A stretch of 64,000 bases of DNA, taken from contig JAVJRK010000010.1 of assembly GCA_040218445.1 (NCBI GenBank), positions 930,001-994,000 on the forward strand, in the 5' to 3' direction. Position 1 is the first letter of the stretch, and each line of letters begins with the position of its first letter. Below, one piece after another: positions 30,674 to 39,961 of this stretch. The DNA is from UBA1479 sp040218445 (lineage in GTDB: Bacteria; Pseudomonadota; Alphaproteobacteria; Rhodospirillales; Casp-alpha2). Both the position numbers and the translations under genes were made by a program. The notes under the pieces are model-generated. The model had not been told where the DNA came from. It made no database searches and was given only the letters and a program-made list of their open reading frames with translations.

Positions 30674-31684
30674 TCAGTCCGTCATCCTCGCGGCCTTGGC
30701 CAGGAGCTCATAGGAATTGCGCCGGTCGGCCTGATGATAAGTCCAGGTCAGGACCACAACCTCGTCGATGCCGTAGGCGTCGGCCCGCCCGTTTAATTGC
30801 GACAGAACCTGTTCGCCCGTGCCGATGATGGCCCGTTCGCGGTAATCGGCAAGCCAGGCCTGTTCCGGTGCGCTGTATTCATGATCCGCCAGTGTCTCGG
30901 GGGATTCCATGGGGCCGCGCCGGCCTGTCTCACGCATCAGCCGCGCATGGGCGCGCGATGTGAACAGGCGTTCGGCTTCGTCCTCTGTCTCCGCCGCCAG
31001 GGCCCAGATGCACACGCTGGCCTGCGGCTCGGGGTGGCGTTCCGACGGCTGATAGCGTTCGCGGTAGATGTCGAGGGCGCGCTCCACGCCCCGCCCGTCG
31101 GTGATGAAGTGGGCGAAGCAATAGGGAATGCCGAAATGGGCGGCGACCTGGGCGCCGTAATCGGAGGTCCCCAGCATCCAGATTTCGGGCGACCCCGGAA
31201 ACATGGGATGGGCCTCGACCCCGCGAAAGGGATGGCCGTCCATCAGCTTGCTGCCCGAAACCCAGGCCATCAGGTCGCGCACGTTGGCGGGAAAGTTCTC
31301 GGCATCCCGGGACGCGTCGGGGTTGAGCGCCAAGGCCGTCTTGCCGTCCGACCCGGGGGCCCGGCCCAGGCCCAGATCGATACGCCCGGGGGCGATGGCT
31401 TCCAGCACGCGGAACTGTTCGGCCACCTTCAGCGGCGCGTAATGGGGCAGCATCACGCCCGCGCTGCCGATGCGGATGCGGTCCGTCGATTGCGCTACGG
31501 CGGCCATGACGATTTCCGGCGCCGTGCCGACGATGGACGGATGGTCGTGATGTTCCGATACCCAGAACCGGGCATAGCCCAGGTCTTCGCAATGTTTGGC
31601 AAGGGCGATGGTATCGCGGATCGCCTGGTCGGGGGATTGGCCCTGGACGGCGGTGGATTGGTCGAGAACGGAAAGGGAGAGCAT
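30674..31684 (-). CDS. LLM-class flavin-dependent oxidoreductase (MsnO8-type)
   Basis: 336 residues, luciferase-like TIM barrel. The opening LSVLDQSTAVQGQSPDQAI and the segments RFWVSEHHDHPSIVGTAPE and PGRIDLGLGRAPGSD are typical of the MsnO8 branch of FMN/F420 monooxygenases. It probably uses reduced FMN and oxygen, but the substrate cannot be read from sequence. It lies directly downstream of the cytochrome bd genes on the same strand, separated by 43 bases from the DUF2474 stop, so it may share their transcript. Confidence 0.88.
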   Translation of the reverse strand: MLSLSVLDQSTAVQGQSPDQAIRDTIALAKHCEDLGYARFWVSEHHDHPSIVGTAPEIVMAAVAQSTDRIRIGSAGVMLPHYAPLKVAEQFRVLEAIAPGRIDLGLGRAPGSDGKTALALNPDASRDAENFPANVRDLMAWVSGSKLMDGHPFRGVEAHPMFPGSPEIWMLGTSDYGAQVAAHFGIPYCFAHFITDGRGVERALDIYRERYQPSERHPEPQASVCIWALAAETEDEAERLFTSRAHARLMRETGRRGPMESPETLADHEYSAPEQAWLADYRERAIIGTGEQVLSQLNGRADAYGIDEVVVLTWTYHQADRRNSYELLAKAARMTD

Positions 31685-31727
31685 GAAGGCGCCTTGTTTG
31701 GGAACGGAAAACCGGCGGGGCCGCCGG

Positions 31728-31835
31728 TCAGGGGATGAGGAACAGTCTAATCACGTAGGCGATCGCGCCCAGGGTTGCAACACCGGCAACCCAAAGGCCC
31801 GCGAACCAGGCAAGCCGTTTGAGGCCCGGTTTCAG
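31728..31835 (-). CDS. Cytochrome bd oxidase small subunit, DUF2474 (CioC/CydX-like), apparent CTG start
   Basis: 35 residues in one hydrophobic helix; the core LAWFAGLWVAGVATLGAIA and the short tail ending RLFLIP match DUF2474, the single-helix partner of CioAB-type oxidases. No ATG, GTG or TTG fits. A CTG sits six bases after a strong GGAGGG and overlaps the cydB stop as CTGA, the position where an ATGA junction would be expected. I therefore call CTG as the start. This gene is too short for ordinary gene callers. It would stabilise the oxidase in the membrane. Confidence 0.75.
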   Translation of the reverse strand: MKPGLKRLAWFAGLWVAGVATLGAIAYVIRLFLIP

Positions 31836-32836
31836 TGATATCCCTCCGACGGGTCGACCTTGCCGCGGAACACCCAATAGGCATAGGCCGTATACCCCAG
31901 GATGATGGGCAGCAGCACGACCGCCCCGACCAGCAGGAAGGCCAGGCTTTCATCGGGGGCGGCGGCATCCCAGATGGTGATGCCGGGTGGCACCATATAG
32001 GGGTAGAAGCTGATGCCGATGCCGATATAGCACAGCACGAACAGGCCGAGGGCGGCCAGGAACGGCTGAGTGTCGTTGCCGTCGCGCAGGCCCTGGAATA
32101 TCCGCCAGATGCAGATCACCACGAGGGACGGCACGATCAAACTGAACGCCGCCGTCGGGCCCGTGAACCAGCGTTCCAGATAGACGGGGTTGAGATAAGG
32201 CGTCGCCAGGCTGACTCCGCCGATCAGCAACAGGGTCACGATGGCGGCCCGTTCAGCCATGTCGCGGCTGCGGTCGCGCAGGTCGCCATCGGTTTTCATG
32301 ACCAACCAGGTCGCGCCGAGCAACATATAGCCCGCCACCAGGGCCAGCCCGGTGACGATGCTGAACGGGGTCAACCAGTCCCACCAGCCGCCCGCATAGG
32401 CGCGGTCGACCACATGGATGCCCTGGACCAGGGCGCCCAGGGTGACGCCTTGTGCGAAGGTCGCAAGCAGCGATCCGCCCGCGAACCCCCAATCCCACAG
32501 GAATTTGCCGCGCGTCGTGCGCCAGCGGAATTCGAACGACACGCCGCGAAAGATCAGGCCGATCAGCATGGCGATCAGGGGCGCGTAAAGCGCCGGCAGG
32601 ATGGTTGCATAGGCCAGGGGAAAGACGGCGTACAAACCGCCGCCGCCCAGCACCAGCCAGGTCTCGTTGCCGTCCCACACGGGGGCAACCGTGTTCATGG
32701 CCAGGTCTTTCTGCTGTTCGTCGCGCAACATGGGAAACAGAAGGCCCACGCCCAGGTCGAAGCCGTCCAGCACCACATAAGCCAGGATCGAGAATGCGAT
32801 CAGGCCGGCCCAGATGAAGGCAAGGTCGAATTCCAT
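31832..32836 (-). CDS. cydB: Cytochrome bd-type ubiquinol oxidase subunit II
   Basis: 334 residues, eight to nine membrane helices. The opening IWAGLIAFSILAYVVLDGFDLGVG and the PVWDGNETWLVLGG motif near residue 50 are diagnostic of CydB/CioB. It pairs with subunit I to reduce oxygen to water with quinol electrons without pumping protons. It starts three bases after cydA and its stop overlaps the DUF2474 start. No separate promoter is visible. Confidence 0.96.
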   Translation of the reverse strand: MEFDLAFIWAGLIAFSILAYVVLDGFDLGVGLLFPMLRDEQQKDLAMNTVAPVWDGNETWLVLGGGGLYAVFPLAYATILPALYAPLIAMLIGLIFRGVSFEFRWRTTRGKFLWDWGFAGGSLLATFAQGVTLGALVQGIHVVDRAYAGGWWDWLTPFSIVTGLALVAGYMLLGATWLVMKTDGDLRDRSRDMAERAAIVTLLLIGGVSLATPYLNPVYLERWFTGPTAAFSLIVPSLVVICIWRIFQGLRDGNDTQPFLAALGLFVLCYIGIGISFYPYMVPPGITIWDAAAPDESLAFLLVGAVVLLPIILGYTAYAYWVFRGKVDPSEGYH

Positions 32837-32839
32837 GGC

Positions 32840-34270
32840 CTATTTCTCCTGTTCCCGGGGATCGGCGCGGCGGATCAGGTCGCGGGCGGCGCGCACGGCG
32901 GCGGCCGGGGTGATGCCAGCGGCACGGGTCGGGCCGATGTTGTCGTCGATGCCGGCGTCGGGCGCTTTCGACATCAGCCGCAGGATGTAGAACACCCCGG
33001 TGCCGAACACGGTGAAATAGACGACGATGAAAGCCAACAGCGACGCCCCCACGGCGGCGGCCCCGATGGGCGAGACGGAATCGACCGTGCGCAACAGGCC
33101 GTAGACGGTCCAGGGCTGGCGGCCGACTTCGGTCGTGACCCAGCCGGCGATCACGGCAACGAAGCCCGACGGCGCCATGGCCAGGGCCGCCCAATGCAGC
33201 AGTCGGCTTTGGTGAAGCGTGCCGCGCAATCGGCACCAGCCGCTCCACAAACCGATCACCGCCATGGCCAAGCCGATCCCGACCATGATGCGGAAGCTCC
33301 AGAAAATGATCGCGGCCGGTGGGCGGTCCTCCTTGGGCCAGGCTTTCAGGCCCTTGATTTCGCCGTCCCAATCATGGGTCAGGATCAGGGAGCCGAGCTT
33401 CGGCACCTCGACGGCGAAATGGACGGTTTCGGCTTCGTCGTCGGGGATGCCGAACAGGATCAGGGGGGCACCGCGGCGGGTCTCGTAATGGCCTTCCATG
33501 GCGGCGATCTTGGCGGGTTGGTGTTCGAGCGTGTTGAGACCGTGAAAATCACCGGCCACGACCTGCAGGGGGGCGACCAGCAAGGCCATCCACATGGCCA
33601 TGGAAAACATGATCCGAGCCCCCCGGTCGCGGGCGTCGCGCAACAGGTGCCAGGCCCCGACGCCGCCGACCACGAAGGCGGTCGTGAGGTACGCCGCCAA
33701 CACCATATGCACCAGCCGGTAGGGGAAGGACGGATTGAATACCACGGCCCACCAGTCAAGCGGGATGAACTGGCCGACGTCGTTGACGCCGTAACCCTGC
33801 GGCGTTTGCATCCAAGAATTGACCGACAAAATCCAGAACGCGGAAAACAGAGTGCCGACGGCGACCATCAGGGTCGCCATGAAATGCAGGCGGGGGCCGA
33901 CGCGGTCGAACCCGAACAGCATGACGCCCAGGAACCCGGCTTCCAGGAAAAACGCCGACAGGACCTCGTACCCCATCAAGGGGCCCAGAACAGGCCCGGT
34001 CTTGTCGGAAAAGACGCTCCAATTGGTGCCGAACTGGTAGCTCATGACGATGCCGGAAACGACGCCCATGCCGAACGTCACGGCAAAGATGACCTTCCAG
34101 TATTTGAAGACCTTCAGATAGCTGTCGTCACGGGTCCACAGCCACAGGCCTTCCAGCACGGCAAGGAAGCTGGCCAATCCGATGGAGAACGCGGGAAAGA
34201 CGATATGCGCCGATACGGTGAAGGCGAATTGAAAGCGGGCCAGAAGCACAGGGTCAAAAAGATCGAACAT
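32840..34270 (-). CDS. cydA: Cytochrome bd-type quinol oxidase subunit I, cyanide-insensitive (CioA) type
   Basis: 476 residues, nine helices. The haem b595 histidine is His22 in FTVSAHIVFPAF, the haem b558 histidine lies in YRLVHMVLAAY near 188, and the quinol motif region contains GRQPW. The Q-loop is short, which marks the CIO subfamily rather than E. coli CydA. CIO oxidases support respiration under low oxygen, cyanide or other haem-copper inhibitors. It lies 86 bases downstream of the unknown tandem pair on the same strand. Confidence 0.93.
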   Translation of the reverse strand: MFDLFDPVLLARFQFAFTVSAHIVFPAFSIGLASFLAVLEGLWLWTRDDSYLKVFKYWKVIFAVTFGMGVVSGIVMSYQFGTNWSVFSDKTGPVLGPLMGYEVLSAFFLEAGFLGVMLFGFDRVGPRLHFMATLMVAVGTLFSAFWILSVNSWMQTPQGYGVNDVGQFIPLDWWAVVFNPSFPYRLVHMVLAAYLTTAFVVGGVGAWHLLRDARDRGARIMFSMAMWMALLVAPLQVVAGDFHGLNTLEHQPAKIAAMEGHYETRRGAPLILFGIPDDEAETVHFAVEVPKLGSLILTHDWDGEIKGLKAWPKEDRPPAAIIFWSFRIMVGIGLAMAVIGLWSGWCRLRGTLHQSRLLHWAALAMAPSGFVAVIAGWVTTEVGRQPWTVYGLLRTVDSVSPIGAAAVGASLLAFIVVYFTVFGTGVFYILRLMSKAPDAGIDDNIGPTRAAGITPAAAVRAARDLIRRADPREQEK

Positions 34271-34356
34271 GCGGTTGCTCTTTCTTTCCGTTGGCAGAGG
34301 GCCTGTTTTCGCCGTCTGATTTCAAACCGCGCGGCTGTTGCGGCGTGCCCCCCGGG

Positions 34357-35424
34357 CTATTCCAGCGCGGCCAGCATGGGCGCCGAATCTTCGATCATCT
34401 GAATACGGTCCATGCCCTGCTTCATTTCCGTCATGATGAATTCGGCGCGCCGTCCGGGCCCGCCCACTTCCATGTTGGGGAACAGGTTGCCCCAGGCATC
34501 CATCTTGACGGACAGGGCGCAAAGTACGCCGCCGATGGTCGTGTGATAGCCGCGGATCACCGCTTCGACCCGGCGGAACCGTTCGGCCGAAATGTTGTCC
34601 CACATATGCTTGGTGCCGCGGTCGAAGTTTTCGAACCGGCCGGTGATGGCGGCCATCAACTCGTTGATGGTGGTCGTCATCATGTCCATGGTCGACATCA
34701 GCGAGGGGTTGTTCTTCATGGCAAAGTTCTGGCGCAGAAGATCCATGGTATCCAGGAATTCGGTGATCGTCGGCTCGATGTCGTCGAGGATATTCTTGTA
34801 ATAGCTGAGCGACATGAAGATGTCGGCATAGTCCTCGATGAACTTGGGCAGGTCTTCGACCTTGATGTTCAGCTTCTGCGCCATCAGCCGCAGCTTTTCG
34901 AGAGCCTTCTTCTTATCCGGCGAACGGAACAGCTTGATCACGTCCTGGAAACTTTGCACGTCGATGTCGTCGCCGCCGTAGATCTGGGAAATCAGGGGGC
35001 CCGTGAACTCGCGCATGTATTCGGTCAGTTCGGCGGTCTTGGCTTCCGACAGCTTCAGGTATTCGACGTTGTTGACCTCGATCCCCAGGTCGCGCAACGA
35101 GATACGCAGCGCATAGACATCGTAGGATGGCAGGTCGCCCAGTTTGCGCATGAGCACCATGTCCGGGTGACGAAACCCTTCGGCCCAGCCGAATTCCGCC
35201 GGCAGGCCGTCGATATCGACCTGGCCCGAGCCCGTGTCCTTGTCGGTGAAGATTTCCACCATGCTTTCGAAGCGCGCGTTCTTGATCAGGCGCGCCCGGC
35301 GCAGCGGGGCCGTTTTAAGGGGCATCATCACCAGGGGAAGGGTGTGCAGGGAATCCCGGTCTTCGTCTTCGACATCTTTATCAAGGTCGAGATCGCCGAA
35401 GGTGAATCCGTCTTTACCGCTCAC
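34357..35424 (-). CDS. Conserved protein of unknown family, tandem copy 2
   Basis: 355 residues, soluble, rich in alpha helix, with no signal peptide, membrane helix or metal-binding motif. It is roughly half identical to the protein encoded at 35446-36543. Shared blocks include RARLIKNAR near residue 43, HPDMVLMRKLGDLPSYDVYALRI near 86, INELMAAITGRFE near 258, YHTTIGGVLCALSVKM near 295 and AEFIMTEMKQG near 327. The start is GTG at 35424, seven bases after AAGGGG. I do not recognise the family; no catalytic pattern is evident. It is 21 bases from copy 1 and 86 bases upstream of cydA. Confidence 0.85.
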   Translation of the reverse strand: MSGKDGFTFGDLDLDKDVEDEDRDSLHTLPLVMMPLKTAPLRRARLIKNARFESMVEIFTDKDTGSGQVDIDGLPAEFGWAEGFRHPDMVLMRKLGDLPSYDVYALRISLRDLGIEVNNVEYLKLSEAKTAELTEYMREFTGPLISQIYGGDDIDVQSFQDVIKLFRSPDKKKALEKLRLMAQKLNIKVEDLPKFIEDYADIFMSLSYYKNILDDIEPTITEFLDTMDLLRQNFAMKNNPSLMSTMDMMTTTINELMAAITGRFENFDRGTKHMWDNISAERFRRVEAVIRGYHTTIGGVLCALSVKMDAWGNLFPNMEVGGPGRRAEFIMTEMKQGMDRIQMIEDSAPMLAALE

Positions 35425-35445
35425 AAAACGCCCCTTATCTGTCGC

Positions 35446-36543
35446 TTATTTCGCCCACTCGACCGTTTCGATCTTGGGCGCGTTGGCTTGAATTTCACGG
35501 ACCTTCTCGATCCCCTGTTTCATTTCCGACATGATGAATTCGCCGCGTTTGATCGGGCCGCCCACGGTCGGCGACGGGAAGCGTTCGGCAAAGGCGTTCA
35601 TCTTCACCGTCAGCGCGCAAAGGCAGCCGCCGATGGTCGTGTGATATTCCTCGACGAATTTCTTCACCGTCTTGAAGCGGTCGGCGGTCAAATCGTCCCA
35701 CATGCCGTTGGTGTAACGGTCGAAGGTTTCGAACCGCCCGGAAATCGCCGCCATCAGCTCGTTGATGGCACCTTCGATCTGATCGCAGGTGTTCATCATG
35801 TTCTGATTGGTCTTAAGCTGAAAATTGTCGCGGATTTCGTCCATGGAGGACATGAATTCGTCGATGATCGGCTCCAACGCGTCCAGGCACTGGCGGAAAT
35901 AGGACAGCGACAGAAACACGTCGCCGTAATCTTCCAGGAACTTTGGCACGTCCTTCATCTTGATACGCAGTTTCTGGGCCATCTGGTCCAGTTTCTTGCG
36001 CACCATCTCCACATCCGGACTTTCGAACAGTTTGACCATGTCGTCGAAGGTCTGAATGTTCAGATCGTCTTTGCCGTAGATTTCCTGGATTAGCGGGCGC
36101 GTGAACTGTGTCATGTATTGGGTCAGTTCGGCGACCTTGTGATCCGACAGCTTCAGATCCTCGATCGAATTGACTTCGATCCCTTCCTGGCGGAACAGGA
36201 TGCGCAGGGAATAGACGTCGTAGCTGGGCAGGGGTGCGAGCTTGCGCAGCATGACCAGATCGGGATGGCGCTTGCGGCCCTTGCCGGACCAGCCGTAATC
36301 CTTGGCCAGCTCTTCCACATCCATCTGACCGGATCCGATGCCCTGGCCCTGGAACAGCTCAACCACGCTGTTCAGGCGTGCGTTCTTGATCAGGCGTGCG
36401 CGATGCAATGACGGGGTCTGAAATGGCAGGATGGAAAGCGGTAGGATATGCAAAGCGTCGCGATCTTCGTCGCGCTGAACGGAAGTAACGCCGGTGGGGA
36501 CACCGGGTTCGGGAACGTCTTGATCGACTGCCGCTTCGTTCAT
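35446..36543 (-). CDS. Conserved protein of unknown family, tandem copy 1
   Basis: 365 residues. Same layout as copy 2: a variable, acidic first 25 residues, then conserved RARLIKNAR, HPDLVMLRKL, LPSYDVYSLRI, INELMAAISGRFE, YHTTIGGCLCALTVKM and EFIMSEMKQG blocks. No membrane helix or known domain is visible. The YHTTIGG-type segment is the most conserved and could be a binding site. It is the first gene after an A/T-rich gap with a perfect palindrome at 36602-36619, so the pair is probably an operon with its own control. Function unknown. Confidence 0.85.
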   Translation of the reverse strand: MNEAAVDQDVPEPGVPTGVTSVQRDEDRDALHILPLSILPFQTPSLHRARLIKNARLNSVVELFQGQGIGSGQMDVEELAKDYGWSGKGRKRHPDLVMLRKLAPLPSYDVYSLRILFRQEGIEVNSIEDLKLSDHKVAELTQYMTQFTRPLIQEIYGKDDLNIQTFDDMVKLFESPDVEMVRKKLDQMAQKLRIKMKDVPKFLEDYGDVFLSLSYFRQCLDALEPIIDEFMSSMDEIRDNFQLKTNQNMMNTCDQIEGAINELMAAISGRFETFDRYTNGMWDDLTADRFKTVKKFVEEYHTTIGGCLCALTVKMNAFAERFPSPTVGGPIKRGEFIMSEMKQGIEKVREIQANAPKIETVEWAK

Positions 36544-36601
36544 GAATGCCTGCCCAACCGGATATTCCCTGGCCGTTCGGCCTTTGTCTTCATTTGACCT
36601 G

Positions 36602-36619
36602 TTAAAATACCTATTTTAA
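36602..36619. promoter_or_regulatory. Perfect AT palindrome upstream of the unknown tandem pair
   Basis: TTAAAATA-CC-TATTTTAA is a perfect eight-base inverted repeat 58 bases before the ATG at 36543 and 75 bases before truA. The surrounding 50 bases are strongly A/T-rich in a GC-rich genome, as expected for a promoter-operator region. It could be a regulator site or an A/T-rich UP-like stretch. Confidence 0.45.
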
Positions 36620-36693
36620 ACAACTTTTATAGCATCAAATGTTAACCCAGGGCCAACAGACCTTGCCGGTGCGGCGGGGCGGGGACATAGACC

Positions 36694-37431
36694 ATGCCGC
36701 GATACCGGCTGAAACTTGAATATGACGGACGCGGTTTCGTCGGCTGGCAGCGGCAGGACAACGGCCTGGGCGTGCAGGAAACGGTGGAAACGGCGGTCCA
36801 GTCCTTCACCGGCGAGGAAACCCTGGTCTATGCGGCCGGACGCACGGATGCGGGGGTTCATGCCCTGGGTCAGGTCGCCCATGTCGATCTGGCGAAGGAT
36901 TGGCCCGCCGATACGGTGCGCGATGCCCTGAACTTTCATTTGAAGGACCATGCCGTCAGCGTGCTTGAAGCCGAAGCCGTGGATGAGGACTTTCACGCCC
37001 GCTTTTCCGCCGTTTCCCGCAGTTATCTTTACCGCATCATCAACCGCCGCCCGCCGCCCGTGTTGGACCGGGGGCTGGTGTGGTGGGTGCCGGGCCCGCT
37101 GGATGCCGCTGCCATGGCCGATGCGGCCCCGGTTCTGACCGGCGCCCACGATTTCACCAGCTTCCGCGCCACCCATTGTCAGGCCAAATCGCCGAAAAAG
37201 ACCCTGGATGTGCTGGAGGTCAGTCGGGCGGGCGAGGAAATCCATATTCGCGCCAAGGCCCGGTCGTTTCTGCACCATCAGGTGCGCAACATGGTCGGCA
37301 GCCTGAAATGGGTCGGCGAAGGACGCTGGTCGGCCCGCGATCTAAAGGCGGCGTTGGAGGCGCAGAACCGCTCTGCCGGCGGGCCGACGGCACCGGCCGA
37401 CGGCCTTTATCTGACCGATGTGGGGTACTGA
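36694..37431 (+). CDS. truA: tRNA pseudouridine(38-40) synthase
   Basis: 245 residues. The catalytic motif YAAGRTDAGVHALGQ near residue 47 carries the essential aspartate, and FLHHQVRNMVGSLKWVG near 190 is the second TruA signature. It modifies uridines 38-40 in the anticodon arm of many tRNAs. It diverges from the unknown tandem pair. A small membrane protein follows 68 bases downstream. Confidence 0.97.
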   Translation: MPRYRLKLEYDGRGFVGWQRQDNGLGVQETVETAVQSFTGEETLVYAAGRTDAGVHALGQVAHVDLAKDWPADTVRDALNFHLKDHAVSVLEAEAVDEDFHARFSAVSRSYLYRIINRRPPPVLDRGLVWWVPGPLDAAAMADAAPVLTGAHDFTSFRATHCQAKSPKKTLDVLEVSRAGEEIHIRAKARSFLHHQVRNMVGSLKWVGEGRWSARDLKAALEAQNRSAGGPTAPADGLYLTDVGY

Positions 37432-37499
37432 GGGGCCAAATCCCTTGAAATCATCACCGGGCCATGGTTTCGGGGCGCCGTTGCGCGTATATTTGAAAA

Positions 37500-37844
37500 A
37501 TGGATAAGCAAATTCCCCTGTCCCTGAAGGGAACGGACAGCCAGGACGCCCCGGGTGCAGAGCCCGATGTTGCGGACGGTGCCGACATCCAGGCCGAATT
37601 GAAGGACCAGCCAGTCATCGGATATCTGGCGGTGATCTGCGGCGTCATGGCGATCTTTGCCTGGGGCATCGTGTTCGTGCCCATGGGACTGGCCTTTTCC
37701 ATCGCGGCCATGATCGCCGGGCAGGGGGCTTGGGGGTTTGCCGGGTTGGTGCTGTCGGTGATCGGGCTGATGACCTCGCCGACCCTGCTGGCCCTGTTGG
37801 GGCTGGGCGCGGTCGCGGCCTTTTTCGGTATTCCCGGGTTCTAG
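37500..37844 (+). CDS. Small predicted membrane protein of unknown function
   Basis: 114 residues. A polar N-terminal half (about 1-35) with acidic residues is followed by two long hydrophobic helices (about 40-75 and 80-110) ending GIPGF. The general layout resembles DUF4190-like membrane proteins but I cannot assign it. Coding strength is supported by GC-rich third positions and by the clean fit between truA and dapE. It converges on dapE, 19 bases away. Confidence 0.6.
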   Translation: MDKQIPLSLKGTDSQDAPGAEPDVADGADIQAELKDQPVIGYLAVICGVMAIFAWGIVFVPMGLAFSIAAMIAGQGAWGFAGLVLSVIGLMTSPTLLALLGLGAVAAFFGIPGF

Positions 37845-37863
37845 CCGCCCCGGTCTTTTCAAT

Positions 37864-39018
37864 TCACGCGAAAAAGCGCCTCAAGGCGTCTTCGTAGATG
37901 CGTGCCAGGTCGTGGACTTCGGAAACAAGCGCGTTCTCGTCGACCTTATGGGCGGTCTCGTTGATCAGGCCGAATTCGACCACGGCGCAATGATCCTTGA
38001 TGAAACGCGCGTCCGACGTGCCGCCCGTGGTGCTTAGTTCCGGGTCCAGGCCCGTCACGGCCTTGACCGCGCCGGCGACCACGTCGCTCAAATGTCCCGG
38101 CGGAGTCAGAAAGCTCTCCCCGGAAATCGAGATATCCAGATCATAAGACCCGGTTTCGCCGGCCATGGCTTGGGCGCAACGGTCCTTGATCAGGTCCGTC
38201 AGGCTGGCGCCCGAATGCATGTCGTTGAACCGGATATTGAACCGGGCGGATGCCTGGGCCGGGATCAGGTTGGTGGTCGGGTTGTTCACGTCGACCGTGG
38301 TGACTTCCAGATTGGTCGCCGGGAAATGATCGTTGCCGTCGTCCAGCGCCTTTTCGGTCAGGGCGGCCAGCATCTTCAACAGCTTGGGCACCGGGTTATC
38401 GGCCAATTGGGGATAGGCCACATGCCCCTGCGTTCCCGTCACGGTGATGGTGCAATTGAGGGACCCGCGCCGGCCGATCTTGATCATATCGCCCAGCTTG
38501 TCCGGGTTGGTCGGCTCGCCCACCAGGCAGGCGTCGATTTTCTCGCCCTTCGCCGCCATCCAGTCCAACACCTTGCGCGTGCCGTTGACGGACGGGCCTT
38601 CCTCGTCTCCCGTGATCAGAAAACTGATGGAGCCTTTGGGCGTGCCGGCCGATTGCAGAAACGCATCGGTGCCCGCGACCATGGCGGCGATCGCGCATTT
38701 CATGTCCGAAGCACCCCGGCCGTACAGCCGGCCGTCGCGGATTTCCGGCTTGAACGGGTCCGACGCCCAGTCTTCGGGATTGCCGGGCGGCACCACGTCC
38801 GTATGGCCGGCAAAGCAGAAATTGGGGGCCTCGGTCCCCAGGCGGGCATAAAGATTGTCCACGTCCGGCGTGCCGTCCTGGGTGAAGGGCAGGCGGGTAC
38901 AGATGAACCCCAGGCCTTCCAGGCGGTCCTGCAGCAGGTCAAGGGCGCCGCCCTCCGTCGGCGTGACGGAGGGACAGCGGATCAGTTCTTCGGACAGGGT
39001 CAGCGCGTCGATGGCCAT
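37864..39018 (-). CDS. dapE: Succinyl-diaminopimelate desuccinylase
   Basis: 384 residues. M20 peptidase fold with the metal-binding GHTDVVPPG near residue 71, the MKCAIAAMV region near 105 and the catalytic glutamate in GDEEGPSVNGT near 135. The dimerisation domain (180-290) is present. It hydrolyses N-succinyl-LL-diaminopimelate to succinate and LL-DAP in lysine and peptidoglycan synthesis. It follows dapD by 15 bases on the same strand. Confidence 0.95.
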   Translation of the reverse strand: MAIDALTLSEELIRCPSVTPTEGGALDLLQDRLEGLGFICTRLPFTQDGTPDVDNLYARLGTEAPNFCFAGHTDVVPPGNPEDWASDPFKPEIRDGRLYGRGASDMKCAIAAMVAGTDAFLQSAGTPKGSISFLITGDEEGPSVNGTRKVLDWMAAKGEKIDACLVGEPTNPDKLGDMIKIGRRGSLNCTITVTGTQGHVAYPQLADNPVPKLLKMLAALTEKALDDGNDHFPATNLEVTTVDVNNPTTNLIPAQASARFNIRFNDMHSGASLTDLIKDRCAQAMAGETGSYDLDISISGESFLTPPGHLSDVVAGAVKAVTGLDPELSTTGGTSDARFIKDHCAVVEFGLINETAHKVDENALVSEVHDLARIYEDALRRFFA

Positions 39019-39033
39019 GGTGAAACCGCAGGC

Positions 39034-39861
<828 letters not shown>

Positions 39862-39961
39862 GTTGAAATCCCGGTATCTCTTGCGTTGGTTTATGAAAAA
39901 GGCCCCGGAAGATGAAACAGGGCCAAATGCAAGTCAAGACGGACAGGGCAAAAGGATGCGT

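Noticed and set aside
31835..34402. 855-codon forward open frame over the oxidase genes
   Set aside because: It is antisense to two clear oxidase genes. Its protein is rich in His, Gln, Asp and Arg without a domain, typical of GC-rich shadow frames.
36602..36619. CtrA binding site
   Set aside because: TTAA halves are present but not at the required seven-base spacing, so the motif does not fit TTAA-N7-TTAA.
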